NCBI GenBank assembly: GCA_910589655.1
Contig: CAJUTJ010000163.1
Coordinates: forward strand, 1 to 64,000
Length of the DNA: 64,000 nt
Origin: an uncultured Acetatifactor sp.
GTDB taxonomy: Bacteria > Bacillota > Clostridia > Lachnospirales > Lachnospiraceae
Direction: 5' to 3'
The stretch's first letter is position 1. Every line of letters starts with the position of its first letter. Positions 52,460-61,179 of this stretch are shown here, piece after piece. A program made the translations under genes and the position numbers. A model generated the notes under the pieces. That model worked only from the letters and a program-made list of their open reading frames with translations. It ran no database searches and had not been told where the DNA came from.

Positions 52460-52656
52460 TTGCGTCGCCGATGGCGGCATGACTGGAAGTGTGGATGAAA
52501 TCACTAAGCTCGAAAAGACCTCGCTAAGCGATTTCACGCACTGAGGAGCAGAGCTGCTTCCCAAACTGCTAAAGCAGTTAGAAGAATCGCTTGCGCGATT
52601 CTTCCAGACTTGCACTAATTTATTGACTGTTTATGCCGACTATGCCGGCATGTCTG
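52460..52656 (+). repeat. Structured intergenic repeat A, third full copy
   Basis: Contains GCCGATGGCGGCATGACTGG, GAAATCACTAAGCTCGAAA, CCTCGCTAAGCGATTTCACG, GAGCAGAGCTGCTTCCCAAA and the hairpin GAAGAATCGC/GCGATTCTTC, ending GCCGGCATGTCTGG. It is homologous to the 1914-2237 units, about 50 kb away, and follows the STM operon. Confidence 0.8.
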
Positions 52657-52833
52657 GAAGGTTGGATCATTTATAGTTATTACAACAGGCTTCGAACATG
52701 AAAGGTTTCGGGAGACGACATTGGGAAAGGGCAGTATATGGAAGAATTCTCTTAGTGGGGATGGTCTTTGGCAGAAACGAAAAAGTATGGCTGTGAGGTA
52801 GAATTGCTGTAAACAACAGCGTAAATCAGACTA

Positions 52834-52875
52834 TGACAGATATGTCAGAAAGAGCGACACATTTGACTTATGTCA
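52834..52875. promoter_or_regulatory. Two TGAC-n-GTCA palindromes
   Basis: TGACAGATATGTCA (52834-52847) and TGACTTATGTCA (52864-52875), centres about 29 bp apart (near three helical turns), with further TGTCA words at ~52893 and ~52921. It suggests a dimeric repressor site, but no adjacent gene is evident. Confidence 0.3.
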
Positions 52876-52946
52876 TTCTATCACCGGCATCGTTGTCATA
52901 CAGTTAGAGTTTTTCCTTTGTGTCATAATATTTTTTTAGAATTGAC

Positions 52947-53057
52947 TTATAGGGTCACAGCTCTTGAATCGTGAATATTCAGTCCTTCCGTTTCTAAGTA
53001 TAAGCCGCCGGAATCTTCTCCTTTAACTACGATAGGACAATATTGCCGGCAGTTCAT
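52947..53057 (-). other. Possible 36-residue ORF or gene remnant
   Basis: Minus-strand ATG 53057 to stop 52947 reads MNCRQYCPIVVKGEDSGGLY, then LETEGLNIHDSRAVTL. Composition looks coding, but there is no ribosome binding site, so it may be a fragment of a lost gene. The 52657-53272 region has no other gene candidate. Confidence 0.25.
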
Positions 53058-53122
53058 TTTATAGCGAATTTATTTTATAGCGGATGTAGGCTCTGAAGTA
53101 ATAGTTCAGACTGCCCTTTCTG

Positions 53123-53160
53123 CGGAGTCAAAATGATGTTTCTAAGCAATTTTGACTCCG
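53123..53160. other. Perfect 12-bp inverted repeat
   Basis: CGGAGTCAAAAT (53123-53134), 14-base loop, ATTTTGACTCCG (53149-53160). No T run. Confidence 0.45.
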
Positions 53161-53272
53161 TAGGTATCAAAATGAATTTTATTTATCTTGTGTGTATCCG
53201 TGCAACTGTTCAGTGGATTATATGAATTGTTTTGCTTCGAAAGTATTGTTATAAATTTTTTGCATAAACCTG

Positions 53273-53301
53273 TTGACAAGAGGAAGATTTTAGGTTAACA
53301 T
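53273..53301 (+). promoter_or_regulatory. Promoter of the tRNA cluster
   Basis: TTGACA (53273-53278), 17-bp spacer, TAACAT (53296-53301), 35 bp before tRNA-Arg. Confidence 0.7.
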
Positions 53302-53336
53302 GTTATATGTTCGGTTTGTTCCGAATAAAACAGTGT

Positions 53337-53410
<74 letters not shown>

Positions 53411-53418
53411 CTTTATAT

Positions 53419-53493
53419 GGTGGGTATAGCGCAGTTGGTTAGCGCGCCAGATTGTGGCTCTGGAGGCCAAGGGTTCGAATCCCTTTATCCACC
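53419..53493 (+). tRNA. tRNA-His (anticodon GTG)
   Basis: Includes the extra G-1 (53419) opposite C73 (53493). Acceptor GTGGGTA/TATCCAC, anticodon stem CCAGA/TCTGG with loop TTGTGGC (GTG). CCA not encoded. Confidence 0.95.
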
Positions 53494-53536
53494 TTCATTA
53501 CGATTATATCGCAATGACAGGCTTGGTGTCATATTG

Positions 53537-53610
53537 TAGGGCTATCGCCAAGCGGTAAGGCACAGCACTTTGACTGCTGCAGTCGCTGGTTCGAATCCAG
53601 CTAGCCCTGT
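53537..53610 (+). tRNA. tRNA-Gln (anticodon TTG)
   Basis: Acceptor TAGGGCT/AGCCCTG, anticodon stem CAGCA/TGCTG with loop CTTTGAC (TTG), T arm with GGTTCGAATCC. CCA not encoded. Confidence 0.93.
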
Positions 53611-53650
53611 TTTATACAGATTCAACACAGAGATGTGGGACTGTATTTTT

Positions 53651-53723
53651 GGGACATTAGCTCAGTCGGTAGAGCACTTGACTTTTAATCAAGTTGTCTG
53701 GGGTTCGAATCCCCAATGTCTCA
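53651..53723 (+). tRNA. tRNA-Lys (anticodon TTT)
   Basis: Acceptor GGGACAT/ATGTCTC, anticodon stem CTTGA/TCAAG with loop CTTTTAA (TTT), T arm GGGGTTCGAATCCCC. Its 3' half is duplicated at 54268-54310. Confidence 0.95.
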
Positions 53724-53829
53724 TTAGGAGTAAGCGTTTTAACTGAATTAAGGGATTGCGTGGATGTGGGGGCGGGTAAAGGGAATAGAAGTTCACTATT
53801 TTGGGAAATTCAATGGACATAATGAAGAG

Positions 53830-53859
53830 CAGGAGGATGCAGCAGCCTCCTGTTTTTTT
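53830..53859 (+). terminator. Terminator of the tRNA cluster
   Basis: CAGGAGG (53830-53836), loop, CCTCCTG (53846-53852), then seven T residues. Confidence 0.85.
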
Positions 53860-53865
53860 CGTTAG

Positions 53866-54075
53866 CCTGTTTATGACATTCCCTTCAGAAAAAGCATACC
53901 TGTCAGCAATCAACGATACGGAGATTACATAAATCCGGACTATGCTGTCAGAGATGAAAGAGAAGGTTTGACACATATCTCAATTGCACTACAATACTGT
54001 GCTTCGCAGACAATGGAAGACCGTAAGATTGTATGTGATGCCGCTACAGCGTTGATGAAAGCAATAAAAGGATAA
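53866..54075 (+). pseudogene. C-terminal gene fragment between the tRNA-Lys copies
   Basis: An open frame without a start codon, bounded left by TAG (53863): PVYDIPFRKSIPVSNQRYGD, YINPDYAVRDEREGLTHISI, ALQYCASQTMEDRKIVCDAA, TALMKAIKG, stop 54073-54075. It looks coding and truncated. It lies in the 545-bp interval between tRNA-Lys and the partial tRNA-Lys copy, so it may be the remains of an integrated element. Family not recognised. Confidence 0.4.
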
Positions 54076-54267
54076 GGAGAAATAACAGGATAAGGAGAAA
54101 CAACAGGCCTGACCAGCTGGAAAGGGCAGCTGCTGGGAAAAAACAGCAGTTGCTTTTTTACTGTTTATGTGGTAACATTGAAAAAGGAATTTGCCTTTAA
54201 AAATCGCTTTTAGACGGTTCAGAGGGGAAAAGCTTGATTTCATGGGGGTTCCGGTATCTCTGGAGTG

Positions 54268-54310
54268 TCTTTTAATCAAGTTGTTCGGGGTTCGAATCCG
54301 CCATGTCTCA
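54268..54310 (+). repeat. Partial tRNA-Lys 3' copy (att-like remnant)
   Basis: CTTTTAATCAAGTTG, then CGGGGTTCGAATCC and CATGTCTCA reproduce the anticodon-to-3' end of tRNA-Lys (53690-53723) with a few changes. A 3' tRNA duplicate at this distance is what tRNA-targeting integrases leave. Non-functional as tRNA. Confidence 0.65.
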
Positions 54311-54471
54311 TTTTGAAGAATTCTGCAGTGACAATGACTGCGATCCCATGAATATTTCATGGGTATTTTTTTGTCTATAAGGGATTATGACTGCAGGATG
54401 GACAGATTACCTGCACCGCTTATATAGATATGGCGGAAAGATTTATATATTACGAAGGAGACAGCATAAAG

Positions 54472-55953
54472 ATGAAAAGTATAGAACAAGAAAATCCAAA
54501 GCAGCAGAGCAAAACACAGGACGATGCAAAACAAGGAAGCATGGCAAAAAGCGAAACACGACAGGGAAAAGTACAACAGGGAAAAGTACAACAGGATAGA
54601 ACAAAACAGGAAAACAAAATGGGGGTGATGCCCATAGACAAGCTTTTGATCAGTATGTCGCTGCCCATGATGGTTTCCATGCTGGTACAAGCTCTCTATA
54701 ATATCGTAGACAGTATATTTGTATCCCAGATTAATGAATATGCGCTGAGAGCCGTTTCTCTTGCTTTTCCCATTCAGACTTTGATGATTGCGGTGTCCGT
54801 AGGAACGGCTGTGGGGGTCAATGCGTTTTTGTCCAAAACATTGGGAGAAAAGGATTTTGCCAAAGCCAATACCATTGCCGTCAACGGAATTTTTATAGAA
54901 ATGGTCAGCTATATTGTGTTTGCTTTAATCGGTATTTTTGTCAGCCGTCCTTTCTTTGCCAGCCAGACGGAAATTGCCGAGGTGCAGGAGTACGGAACGG
55001 CATATTTGACAATCTGCTGTGTGGCCGGTGTGGGAATTTTTATGCAGATGATTTTCGAGAGGCTTCTGCAATCCACTGGAAAAACTTTCTATACCATGAT
55101 CACTCAGGGAATCGGTGCAATCGTCAACTTGATTTTGGATCCGATTCTTATTTTCGGATATTTCGGGATGCCGAAAATGGGTGTTGCCGGCGCTGCGACG
55201 GCAACGGTTATCGGACAGATGGCAGCGGCAGTGCTTGCCGTTATCTTTAATTTGAAATGTAACAGGGAAATTCATATATCCTTCCGGGGATTCCGGCCGG
55301 ACAGAGGACTGATTGCTCAGATTTACAAAGTGGGCGTTCCGTCCATAGTAATGCAGGCCATCGGTTCCGTGATGACCTACGGAATGAATCTGATTCTGGG
55401 AGCCTTTGGCGCGGCACAGACAGTATTCGGTGTCTATTTTAAACTGCAAAGTTTTATCTTCATGCCGATTTTCGGTTTAAATAACGGTATGGTGCCCATT
55501 ATTGCCTACAATTACGGTGCGGGCAGCAGGACGCGTGTCATACAGACCATGAAGAGCAGCATCAAGTATGCGGTGGGAATCATGCTGGCAGGTTTGGTTA
55601 TTATGGAAGTATTTCCGGCACAGCTGATCCGGCTGTTCAATGCCACACCGGAGCTTTTGACAATCGGCGTGCCGGCGCTTCGCACAATCTGCTTGAGTTT
55701 TTGTTTTGCCGGGTATTGTATTGTGGTGGGCAGTGTGTTTCAGGCATTGGGAAACGGCGTATACAGTATGATTATATCCATTGCCAGACAGCTCTGTGTG
55801 CTGCTTCCGGCGGCATACCTGCTTTCCCTCAGCGGCAATGTCAATTTGATCTGGTGGGCATTCCCCATCGCCGAATTGATGAGTCTGGCCATGAGTACAT
55901 TTTTCCTGACAAAAATAAATAAAGATATCATAAGCCATATCGGGGAAGTGTAA
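54472..55953 (+). CDS. MATE family multidrug/Na+ efflux transporter
   Basis: An inner-membrane antiporter of about 493 residues with 12 predicted helices. The start is taken at ATG 54472 (MKSIEQENPKQQ) with GAAGGAGA upstream; the ATG at 54430 lies before that site. The first ~45 residues are Gln/Lys-rich with GKVQQGKVQQD and are cytoplasmic. MATE pattern: MSLPMMVSMLVQALYNIVDS with the IVDSIFVS motif, GTAVGVNAFLSKTLGE, then after the mid-point VGVPSIVMQAIGSVMTYGMN and PIIAYNYGAGS. Substrate cannot be assigned. Confidence 0.88.
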   Translation: MKSIEQENPKQQSKTQDDAKQGSMAKSETRQGKVQQGKVQQDRTKQENKMGVMPIDKLLISMSLPMMVSMLVQALYNIVDSIFVSQINEYALRAVSLAFPIQTLMIAVSVGTAVGVNAFLSKTLGEKDFAKANTIAVNGIFIEMVSYIVFALIGIFVSRPFFASQTEIAEVQEYGTAYLTICCVAGVGIFMQMIFERLLQSTGKTFYTMITQGIGAIVNLILDPILIFGYFGMPKMGVAGAATATVIGQMAAAVLAVIFNLKCNREIHISFRGFRPDRGLIAQIYKVGVPSIVMQAIGSVMTYGMNLILGAFGAAQTVFGVYFKLQSFIFMPIFGLNNGMVPIIAYNYGAGSRTRVIQTMKSSIKYAVGIMLAGLVIMEVFPAQLIRLFNATPELLTIGVPALRTICLSFCFAGYCIVVGSVFQALGNGVYSMIISIARQLCVLLPAAYLLSLSGNVNLIWWAFPIAELMSLAMSTFFLTKINKDIISHIGEV

Positions 55954-56064
55954 GCGGCTCCGTGAACGGCTGTCCAAGCGATTATTTTATTTATTTTAGT
56001 TTGAACACTCGAAAGCGCGTGACAATGCCCTGCGGTGGGGTGGGTGTGAAAAGTAACGAATTGT

Positions 56065-56197
56065 GTTACTGTTCACTCCGTTCACAGTAACCTATGCACA
56101 GAAATCGCAAAACAGCGATTTCGCGCATGTCTGTCTCGGGTTTATCACGCAGAAACAGCGTGAAAACACCTCGCGGCGACAGCGAGTGAACAGTAAC
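56065..56197 (+). repeat. MITE-like element (repeat C)
   Basis: A 133-bp element with 13-bp terminal inverted repeats GTTACTGTTCACT / AGTGAACAGTAAC. Inside is a hairpin GAAATCGC/GCGATTTC (~56102-56122) and CAGCGTGAAAACACCTCGCG. Partial copies occur at 11585-11631, 26928-26975 and 27397-27495. There is no transposase gene in the window. The rest of 55954-56236 shows only a weak related segment near 56012-56060. Confidence 0.7.
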
Positions 56198-56236
56198 CGA
56201 ATTGTTGCATAATATGTAATTAGATTGAACAGGACA

Positions 56237-56266
56237 TTGACAAAGAAGAAACTGCGATAGTATAAT
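56237..56266 (+). promoter_or_regulatory. Promoter of tRNA-Leu
   Basis: TTGACA (56237-56242), 18-bp spacer, TATAAT (56261-56266), 50 bp before the tRNA. Confidence 0.75.
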
Positions 56267-56316
56267 ACATATATCAATGTGCTTTGAAATATGGCAGTAT
56301 ATCATCGCAGTATTGA

Positions 56317-56397
56317 GCGGATATGATGGAATTGGCAGACATGCAAGATTTAGGTTCTTGTGCCGTGGGCGTGTGGGTTCGAGTCCCACTATCCGCA
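56317..56397 (+). tRNA. tRNA-Leu (anticodon TAG)
   Basis: Acceptor GCGGATA/TATCCGC, anticodon stem CAAGA/TCTTG with loop TTTAGGT (TAG), a variable arm, T arm GTGGGTTCGAGTCCCAC. CCA not encoded. Confidence 0.95.
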
Positions 56398-56461
56398 TGA
56401 TATGACGGTTCATAGTTACGCTTTTATCGTGCAAAAGTGTGATATATGGAGCGGAGTGTAG

Positions 56462-58387
56462 ATGAACAAGATGAGTTCGGAATGGGGGATCAGAATGCAG
56501 TACAATATTCATTACGACATTGCAGCAATGGTACTTACTGCAGTCATTCTGATTCACTATTACCACCGGAAAGCGATTAAGCAGCCGCAGAGCTATGTCT
56601 TTACGAGGCTGATGTGGCTGTCCTTTTTTACGGATTTTTTGGATATTGTCACGGTTGTGATTGACGAATACAGACTGTCGCCTTTGTTGGTCAATACAGT
56701 AAATGTGGTCTATTTGGTATTTTTTAATATTGCCCCTTTTCTTTACTACATGTATCTTTTGACTTTGTCTAAGCGAAGAGAGTTGTGGTCCCGAAAGGAC
56801 AAGCTGGTTCTATATGGTCCGGTGCTGTGTTCCGTTGTATTGATCTGCACTTCTCCTTTTACAAAATGGATTTTTTATTACAATCGGACGGAAGGGTATT
56901 GCCATGGCAATGGTTTTTTCCTGCTGTACATAGCGGCAATTATCTATATGATCGGTACGGTGGTTATTACGCTCTTACATCGGTCGAGGATGACGGTTTG
57001 GCAGAAAACCTCCGTATATATGTATTTGCTGGCATCAGCGGCGGGTATTCTGCTTCAGATATTTATTTCCGACATTTTGCTGCTTCAGTTTGCGACTTCT
57101 CTGTCACTGCTGGTTCTGTATATGTCTCTGGAGAATCCGAACGAGGATGATGATAAACTGCTGGGGATATATAACCGGAGAGGATTTGAGAAGGTGGTAA
57201 AATCCGCCATTGAAGTGGAGGAGCGTTTTCATCTGCTTGTGGTAACTGTCAGAAATTACCTGATTGTCCGTGAGACGGCGGGAGTAAGCTTTTGTCAGGT
57301 TACCATGATGCGGGCCATGGAGCATCTGAAAGCGGAGGTAAAGCCATGCCTTCTTTTTTCCATATCCGAGGGAAGGTTTGCGGTTATGGTGGATAAGTGC
57401 AGGAGAGCGGATGAGATTGCCGGTATTCTGCAGCGGGAATTCGCGCAGCCGGTAGTTAACGGTGATATGAATATCCAGATGAAAATAAGCATTTTGCAGA
57501 TAGATTATCCCGAAGAAGTCTCTTCTATCGAGGATGTCATGGATTATATTGACTATGCCGCAGTGTACGAAGCGGAGAGCAATGACGAAAAGGTATTTCA
57601 CAGCAGCGGCGAAATTTTAAGAAAAATGCGCCATGAGAACCGGATACAGCAGGCGATGCAGCAGGCTTTGGACAAGGGAACTTTTCAGGTGTATTATCAG
57701 CCGATTTATTCTACGAAGGAGAGACGGTACAATTCTGCGGAAGCGTTAATCCGGTTGATAGATGACGAATTGGGTTTTATCAGTCCGGACGAATTTATAC
57801 CGATGGCTGAGAAGAACGGCTTGATATTGAAAATAGGTGAGTTTGTGTTCCGCACCGTCTGCGAGATGATGGCGCGGGAGAAAATCTGGGAAAAGGGTAT
57901 AGAATATATCGAAATCAATCTTTCCATTGTACAATGTATGCAAGAGGATATCTGCGAGATGCTGTACGGTGTCATGGATGAATATGACATTCCTTATTCC
58001 TGCATTAATCTGGAAGTGACGGAAACCGTCATTGCCAAGGATATTCTATGGAATATTATGGAGAGAATGACGGTAGGCGGAGTAACTTTTGCTTTGGACG
58101 ATTATGGTACGGGATATTCTAACTTGACAAATGTATTAAAATACCCTTTTCATATTGTGAAACTTGACAAGAGTGTGGTATGGTATGCTATGGAAAATGA
58201 GCGTGCCATGTGTGCTTTACGCTATACCGTGGAAATGATGCAGAAGTTAAACAAACATATTGTTGCAGAGGGTGTGGAGACGCGGGAACAGCTGGATATT
58301 CTGGAGGAATTGGGGTGCCGTTATCTTCAGGGGTACTATTTTTCCAAACCTGTTCCGGAACAGGAATTTTTAGAGAAAATAATATAA
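56462..58387 (+). CDS. Membrane EAL-domain c-di-GMP phosphodiesterase with degenerate GGDEF
   Basis: A 641-residue protein. Residues ~15-220 hold about seven transmembrane helices. Residues ~225-385 are a GGDEF-fold domain (LLGIYNRRGFEKVVKSA) whose signature is replaced by SEGRF, so no cyclase activity is expected. Residues ~400-640 are an EAL domain with catalytic residues kept: SAEALIRLIDD, EINLSIVQ, NLEVTET, ALDDYGTGYSN, VKLDKS and VAEGVETREQ. It should hydrolyse c-di-GMP. It has GGAG before the ATG and lies 64 bp after tRNA-Leu. A GGDEF protein follows in the same direction. Confidence 0.9.
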   Translation: MNKMSSEWGIRMQYNIHYDIAAMVLTAVILIHYYHRKAIKQPQSYVFTRLMWLSFFTDFLDIVTVVIDEYRLSPLLVNTVNVVYLVFFNIAPFLYYMYLLTLSKRRELWSRKDKLVLYGPVLCSVVLICTSPFTKWIFYYNRTEGYCHGNGFFLLYIAAIIYMIGTVVITLLHRSRMTVWQKTSVYMYLLASAAGILLQIFISDILLLQFATSLSLLVLYMSLENPNEDDDKLLGIYNRRGFEKVVKSAIEVEERFHLLVVTVRNYLIVRETAGVSFCQVTMMRAMEHLKAEVKPCLLFSISEGRFAVMVDKCRRADEIAGILQREFAQPVVNGDMNIQMKISILQIDYPEEVSSIEDVMDYIDYAAVYEAESNDEKVFHSSGEILRKMRHENRIQQAMQQALDKGTFQVYYQPIYSTKERRYNSAEALIRLIDDELGFISPDEFIPMAEKNGLILKIGEFVFRTVCEMMAREKIWEKGIEYIEINLSIVQCMQEDICEMLYGVMDEYDIPYSCINLEVTETVIAKDILWNIMERMTVGGVTFALDDYGTGYSNLTNVLKYPFHIVKLDKSVVWYAMENERAMCALRYTVEMMQKLNKHIVAEGVETREQLDILEELGCRYLQGYYFSKPVPEQEFLEKII

Positions 58388-58507
58388 ATTGGGAAGACTG
58401 GGCGGCGTAGTGATGCTGGCGGACTATGCCGTATATTTTATCTATTTGATTCAATAGGAGAATCGCCGGAGAAGATGTGCGCTGAAGCGCACAGGGGAGG
58501 TATAAGC

Positions 58508-60142
58508 ATGAATAAGTTTATTGAAAGAAGCTATTTGGTTGCATTCTTTTTGTGTGCTGCGGTTTTTCTTTTTATGTTTGCCACCTTCCGTATTGACATT
58601 CGGCAGAGACAGACTCAGGAAGGGTTCGGGGAAGTGACGGATTACCGGAGGGAGATAGTGGCGGATGCAGCCTGCCCTACCGGACAAAAGTCGGTGTATA
58701 CTTTTTCTTTGGGACAGCTTTCCGATTCGGATAACAGCTTGATCTTTTTCTCGCTGCATCAGTCCATTGCGGTAAAGCTGGATGGAGAAGAGATATACAG
58801 CATGAAACCGGATGCCCGGAATGCTTTCGGCAACACTGCAGGCTGTGTCTGGAATATTGTGCGTCTTTCAAGCGCCGACAGCGGGAAACAGATTACCGTT
58901 GAGACTATTCCGGCATATAAGTCCTCCAATGATTTTATCCCCGATTTTCTGTTGGGAAACCATTTTGAAATCTGTAAAAACAGGATATCGGCAGCTTTGC
59001 CAAGTATCTTTTGTGCCATTCTTGCTATTTTAATCGGCGGATTTTACATTTTGTATATTTTGTATAACAGACGGAACACGGAGGTTGATAAAAGCTTGCT
59101 GCTGCTGGGAAGTTTTTCCGTTTTATTGGGCTGTTGGAAGGTAGTGGACACCAATGCTTTTTATCTGCTGTTTCCCGGAAAAGTAGCATTTTCCTATGGA
59201 GATTTTATGCTGCTGGCTCTGGTAACGGTTCCCTATTGTCTGTTTATACGCCAGATGCACAGCAGTGCAGATAATCCGATATGGAATATTCCCTGCATTG
59301 CCGGTATAGCGGGCACATTTCTTATCGTGGCGCTGCAGCTCTTACATATTGTAGATATGCGGCAAATGCTGAGGATGATTCATGTACTGCTTCTGTTGCT
59401 GGCGGTAATCTGCATAATTATGCTGATGCGGGAAGTCAAGACCGTGGGACTGAATAAGAAGCTGAAGAAAAATATATTCTGTATTGCGCTCTGTGCCTTG
59501 GGATTGACGCTGGACTTGATTGTTTATTACATAACCCGCGGCAAGTTCCAGTCCTTTTTGGGAATATTTAATTTTCTCATATATAATCTGGTTCTGGGTA
59601 TCAGCACCATGCGGGATGCCAAGGAGCTTATGGAAATCGGTATGCATGCAAAAAGCTTTGAGAAGATGGCGTATCATGACCAGCTAACGGGGCTTTTCAA
59701 CCGCACTGCCTATGCGGAGGATATCAGCAGCGGGTTTGATCCGGAGCACTGTATTGTGGTAATGTGCGATTTGAACGACTTGAAAAAATGCAATGACACA
59801 TTGGGACATGAAATGGGTGACAAATATATTAAGGAAAGTGCCAGAATCATCAGTGAATGTTTCGGAGACAGCGGGCGCTGCTACCGCATGGGCGGCGATG
59901 AATTTTGTATACTGTTAAGAAACCATAGCTTGGAGGATTGTAAGCAGCGTATCAGGAGGATGAAGGAAAAGGCCGAGAAATACAATCGGGAAAACTCGGA
60001 TGTCCTGATTAAAATAGCCTGCGGATATGAATTGTATGATAAGCGGCTGGATTATGATATTAATGATACTTCCAGACGCGCAGACAGAATGATGTATCAT
60101 GAAAAATTTTCCATGAAACAAATAACAGCAGGAGCCGTGTGA
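58508..60142 (+). CDS. Membrane GGDEF diguanylate cyclase
   Basis: A 544-residue protein starting at ATG 58508, preceded by GGGGAGG; an in-frame codon at 58475 lies upstream of that site. One N-terminal transmembrane helix, an extracytoplasmic sensor (~30-170; a 7TMR-DISM-like beta domain), about seven transmembrane helices (~175-365), then GGDEF: YHDQLTGLFNRTAYAEDI and RMGGDEFCILLRN with an intact GGDEF. No RxxD inhibitory site is seen. It should make c-di-GMP, opposing its upstream neighbour. A terminator overlaps its stop. Confidence 0.9.
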   Translation: MNKFIERSYLVAFFLCAAVFLFMFATFRIDIRQRQTQEGFGEVTDYRREIVADAACPTGQKSVYTFSLGQLSDSDNSLIFFSLHQSIAVKLDGEEIYSMKPDARNAFGNTAGCVWNIVRLSSADSGKQITVETIPAYKSSNDFIPDFLLGNHFEICKNRISAALPSIFCAILAILIGGFYILYILYNRRNTEVDKSLLLLGSFSVLLGCWKVVDTNAFYLLFPGKVAFSYGDFMLLALVTVPYCLFIRQMHSSADNPIWNIPCIAGIAGTFLIVALQLLHIVDMRQMLRMIHVLLLLLAVICIIMLMREVKTVGLNKKLKKNIFCIALCALGLTLDLIVYYITRGKFQSFLGIFNFLIYNLVLGISTMRDAKELMEIGMHAKSFEKMAYHDQLTGLFNRTAYAEDISSGFDPEHCIVVMCDLNDLKKCNDTLGHEMGDKYIKESARIISECFGDSGRCYRMGGDEFCILLRNHSLEDCKQRIRRMKEKAEKYNRENSDVLIKIACGYELYDKRLDYDINDTSRRADRMMYHEKFSMKQITAGAV

Positions 60143-60159
60143 CGGTTTCTGCTGTTTTT
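60124..60159 (+). terminator. Terminator overlapping the GGDEF gene end
   Basis: AACAGCAGGAGCCGT pairs with ACGGTTTCTGCTGTT (two G-T pairs), then a T run. The stop codon (60140-60142) is in the loop. It also separates the convergent CYTH gene. Confidence 0.7.
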
Positions 60160-60170
60160 AATGATTTTGT

Positions 60171-60665
60171 TTATTGCCAAAGCTGCATTGCCATATAGGA
60201 ATTGTGGTATTCCTGACGGTAGGTGACATCTTCCAGAAACCAATCCGGCGGCACAAATGCCTCTGCCGCCTCTTTGCTGCCAAACTCCACTTCTGCCAGA
60301 ATCAAAGGGGCAAAAGGGGGATCGAATACATCCAGTTCGATTGTCAGAGAATAGTCTGCCGGGGGCTGTTGAAAGCCGGGACGGAATTCCGGATGAGCCA
60401 ACGGAATCAAGTAGCGCTTTTTGGAGATAATATTGCCGTCAACTTTTTCCCGAAGGTGATAGTAGGATTCCTTATTTAACGCCAGATTATGTTCTTCGCG
60501 GGCCATCATGCCGCTGCCTTTGTAGGTCAGGTAATATTCTTCGTTCTCTTTACGGACGCGGACTACCGGGGTGGTGTTTAGGTATCCTTGTTCGATATGA
60601 TGATACGGATACCCGCTTAGATTGGATGGAAGCTGTTTGATTGTAAATTTTCGTTCTATTTCCAT
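60171..60665 (-). CDS. CYTH domain protein (triphosphate tunnel metalloenzyme)
   Basis: A 164-residue CYTH protein. It opens with the signature MEIERKFTI (ExExK) and has paired charged strands lining the tunnel: VVRVRKENEEYYLTYKG, KKRYLIPL, SLTIELDVFD and LILAEVEFGSKEAAEAF. Family members hydrolyse triphosphate or related substrates with metal ions. The ribosome binding site AGAGGTG lies before the ATG at 60665. It is monocistronic. Confidence 0.9.
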   Translation of the reverse strand: MEIERKFTIKQLPSNLSGYPYHHIEQGYLNTTPVVRVRKENEEYYLTYKGSGMMAREEHNLALNKESYYHLREKVDGNIISKKRYLIPLAHPEFRPGFQQPPADYSLTIELDVFDPPFAPLILAEVEFGSKEAAEAFVPPDWFLEDVTYRQEYHNSYMAMQLWQ

Positions 60666-60714
60666 AAAACACCTCTTTTGTCTTTACTTTCTGGTGGAAT
60701 GTCTAAAGGTACTA

Positions 60715-60741
60715 TACCATGATTACAGGTTAATCATGGTA
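60715..60741. other. Perfect 11-bp inverted repeat upstream of the CYTH gene
   Basis: TACCATGATTA, loop CAGGT, TAATCATGGTA, about 50 bp upstream of the CYTH start. Possible operator for that gene. Confidence 0.45.
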
Positions 60742-60955
60742 TGGATGGCCATTCGACCACTTCCTGTCTTGAATATGGAATCAAAATCAAGCGCCAACGC
60801 GCAGGCATTTGATTTCACTTAAAATGGTAACGAAAGAATCATTCGGCGTAAAGCGCAGCAGACGCGCAACGGCTGGATTCTTGCATTTATTATACCACAA
60901 ATAAACGAATTTCCAAGTCAATTTTGCCTTTTGTGTTTAGGAAAGATATCCGCAA

Positions 60956-61014
60956 GGCGTTTTCACACGCATTGCATGATCAAACCAAAGCGATTAGAAT
61001 CATCGCTTGGACAG
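60956..61014. repeat. Dispersed repeat B, copy 2
   Basis: GGCGTTTTCACACGC, GATCAAACCAAAGCG and AGAATCATCGCTTGGACAG, related to 9073-9122. The rest of 60742-61179 holds a small hairpin (AAATCAA...TTTGATTT near 60800) and no gene. Confidence 0.5.
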
Positions 61015-61179
61015 TAATTATTCTTTCAGATCCTGTTTTAAGCTGTATTTGCTTTATCGGCCTGAAAAGTGTATAATGCAAATATCGGTCAACTCGGAAA
61101 GATTGTTGATTGATATCATGATCTGTAGCATGAGCAGTAATGTTTTGAAAATATTGAAGGAAAGAGGAGGATATATTTT

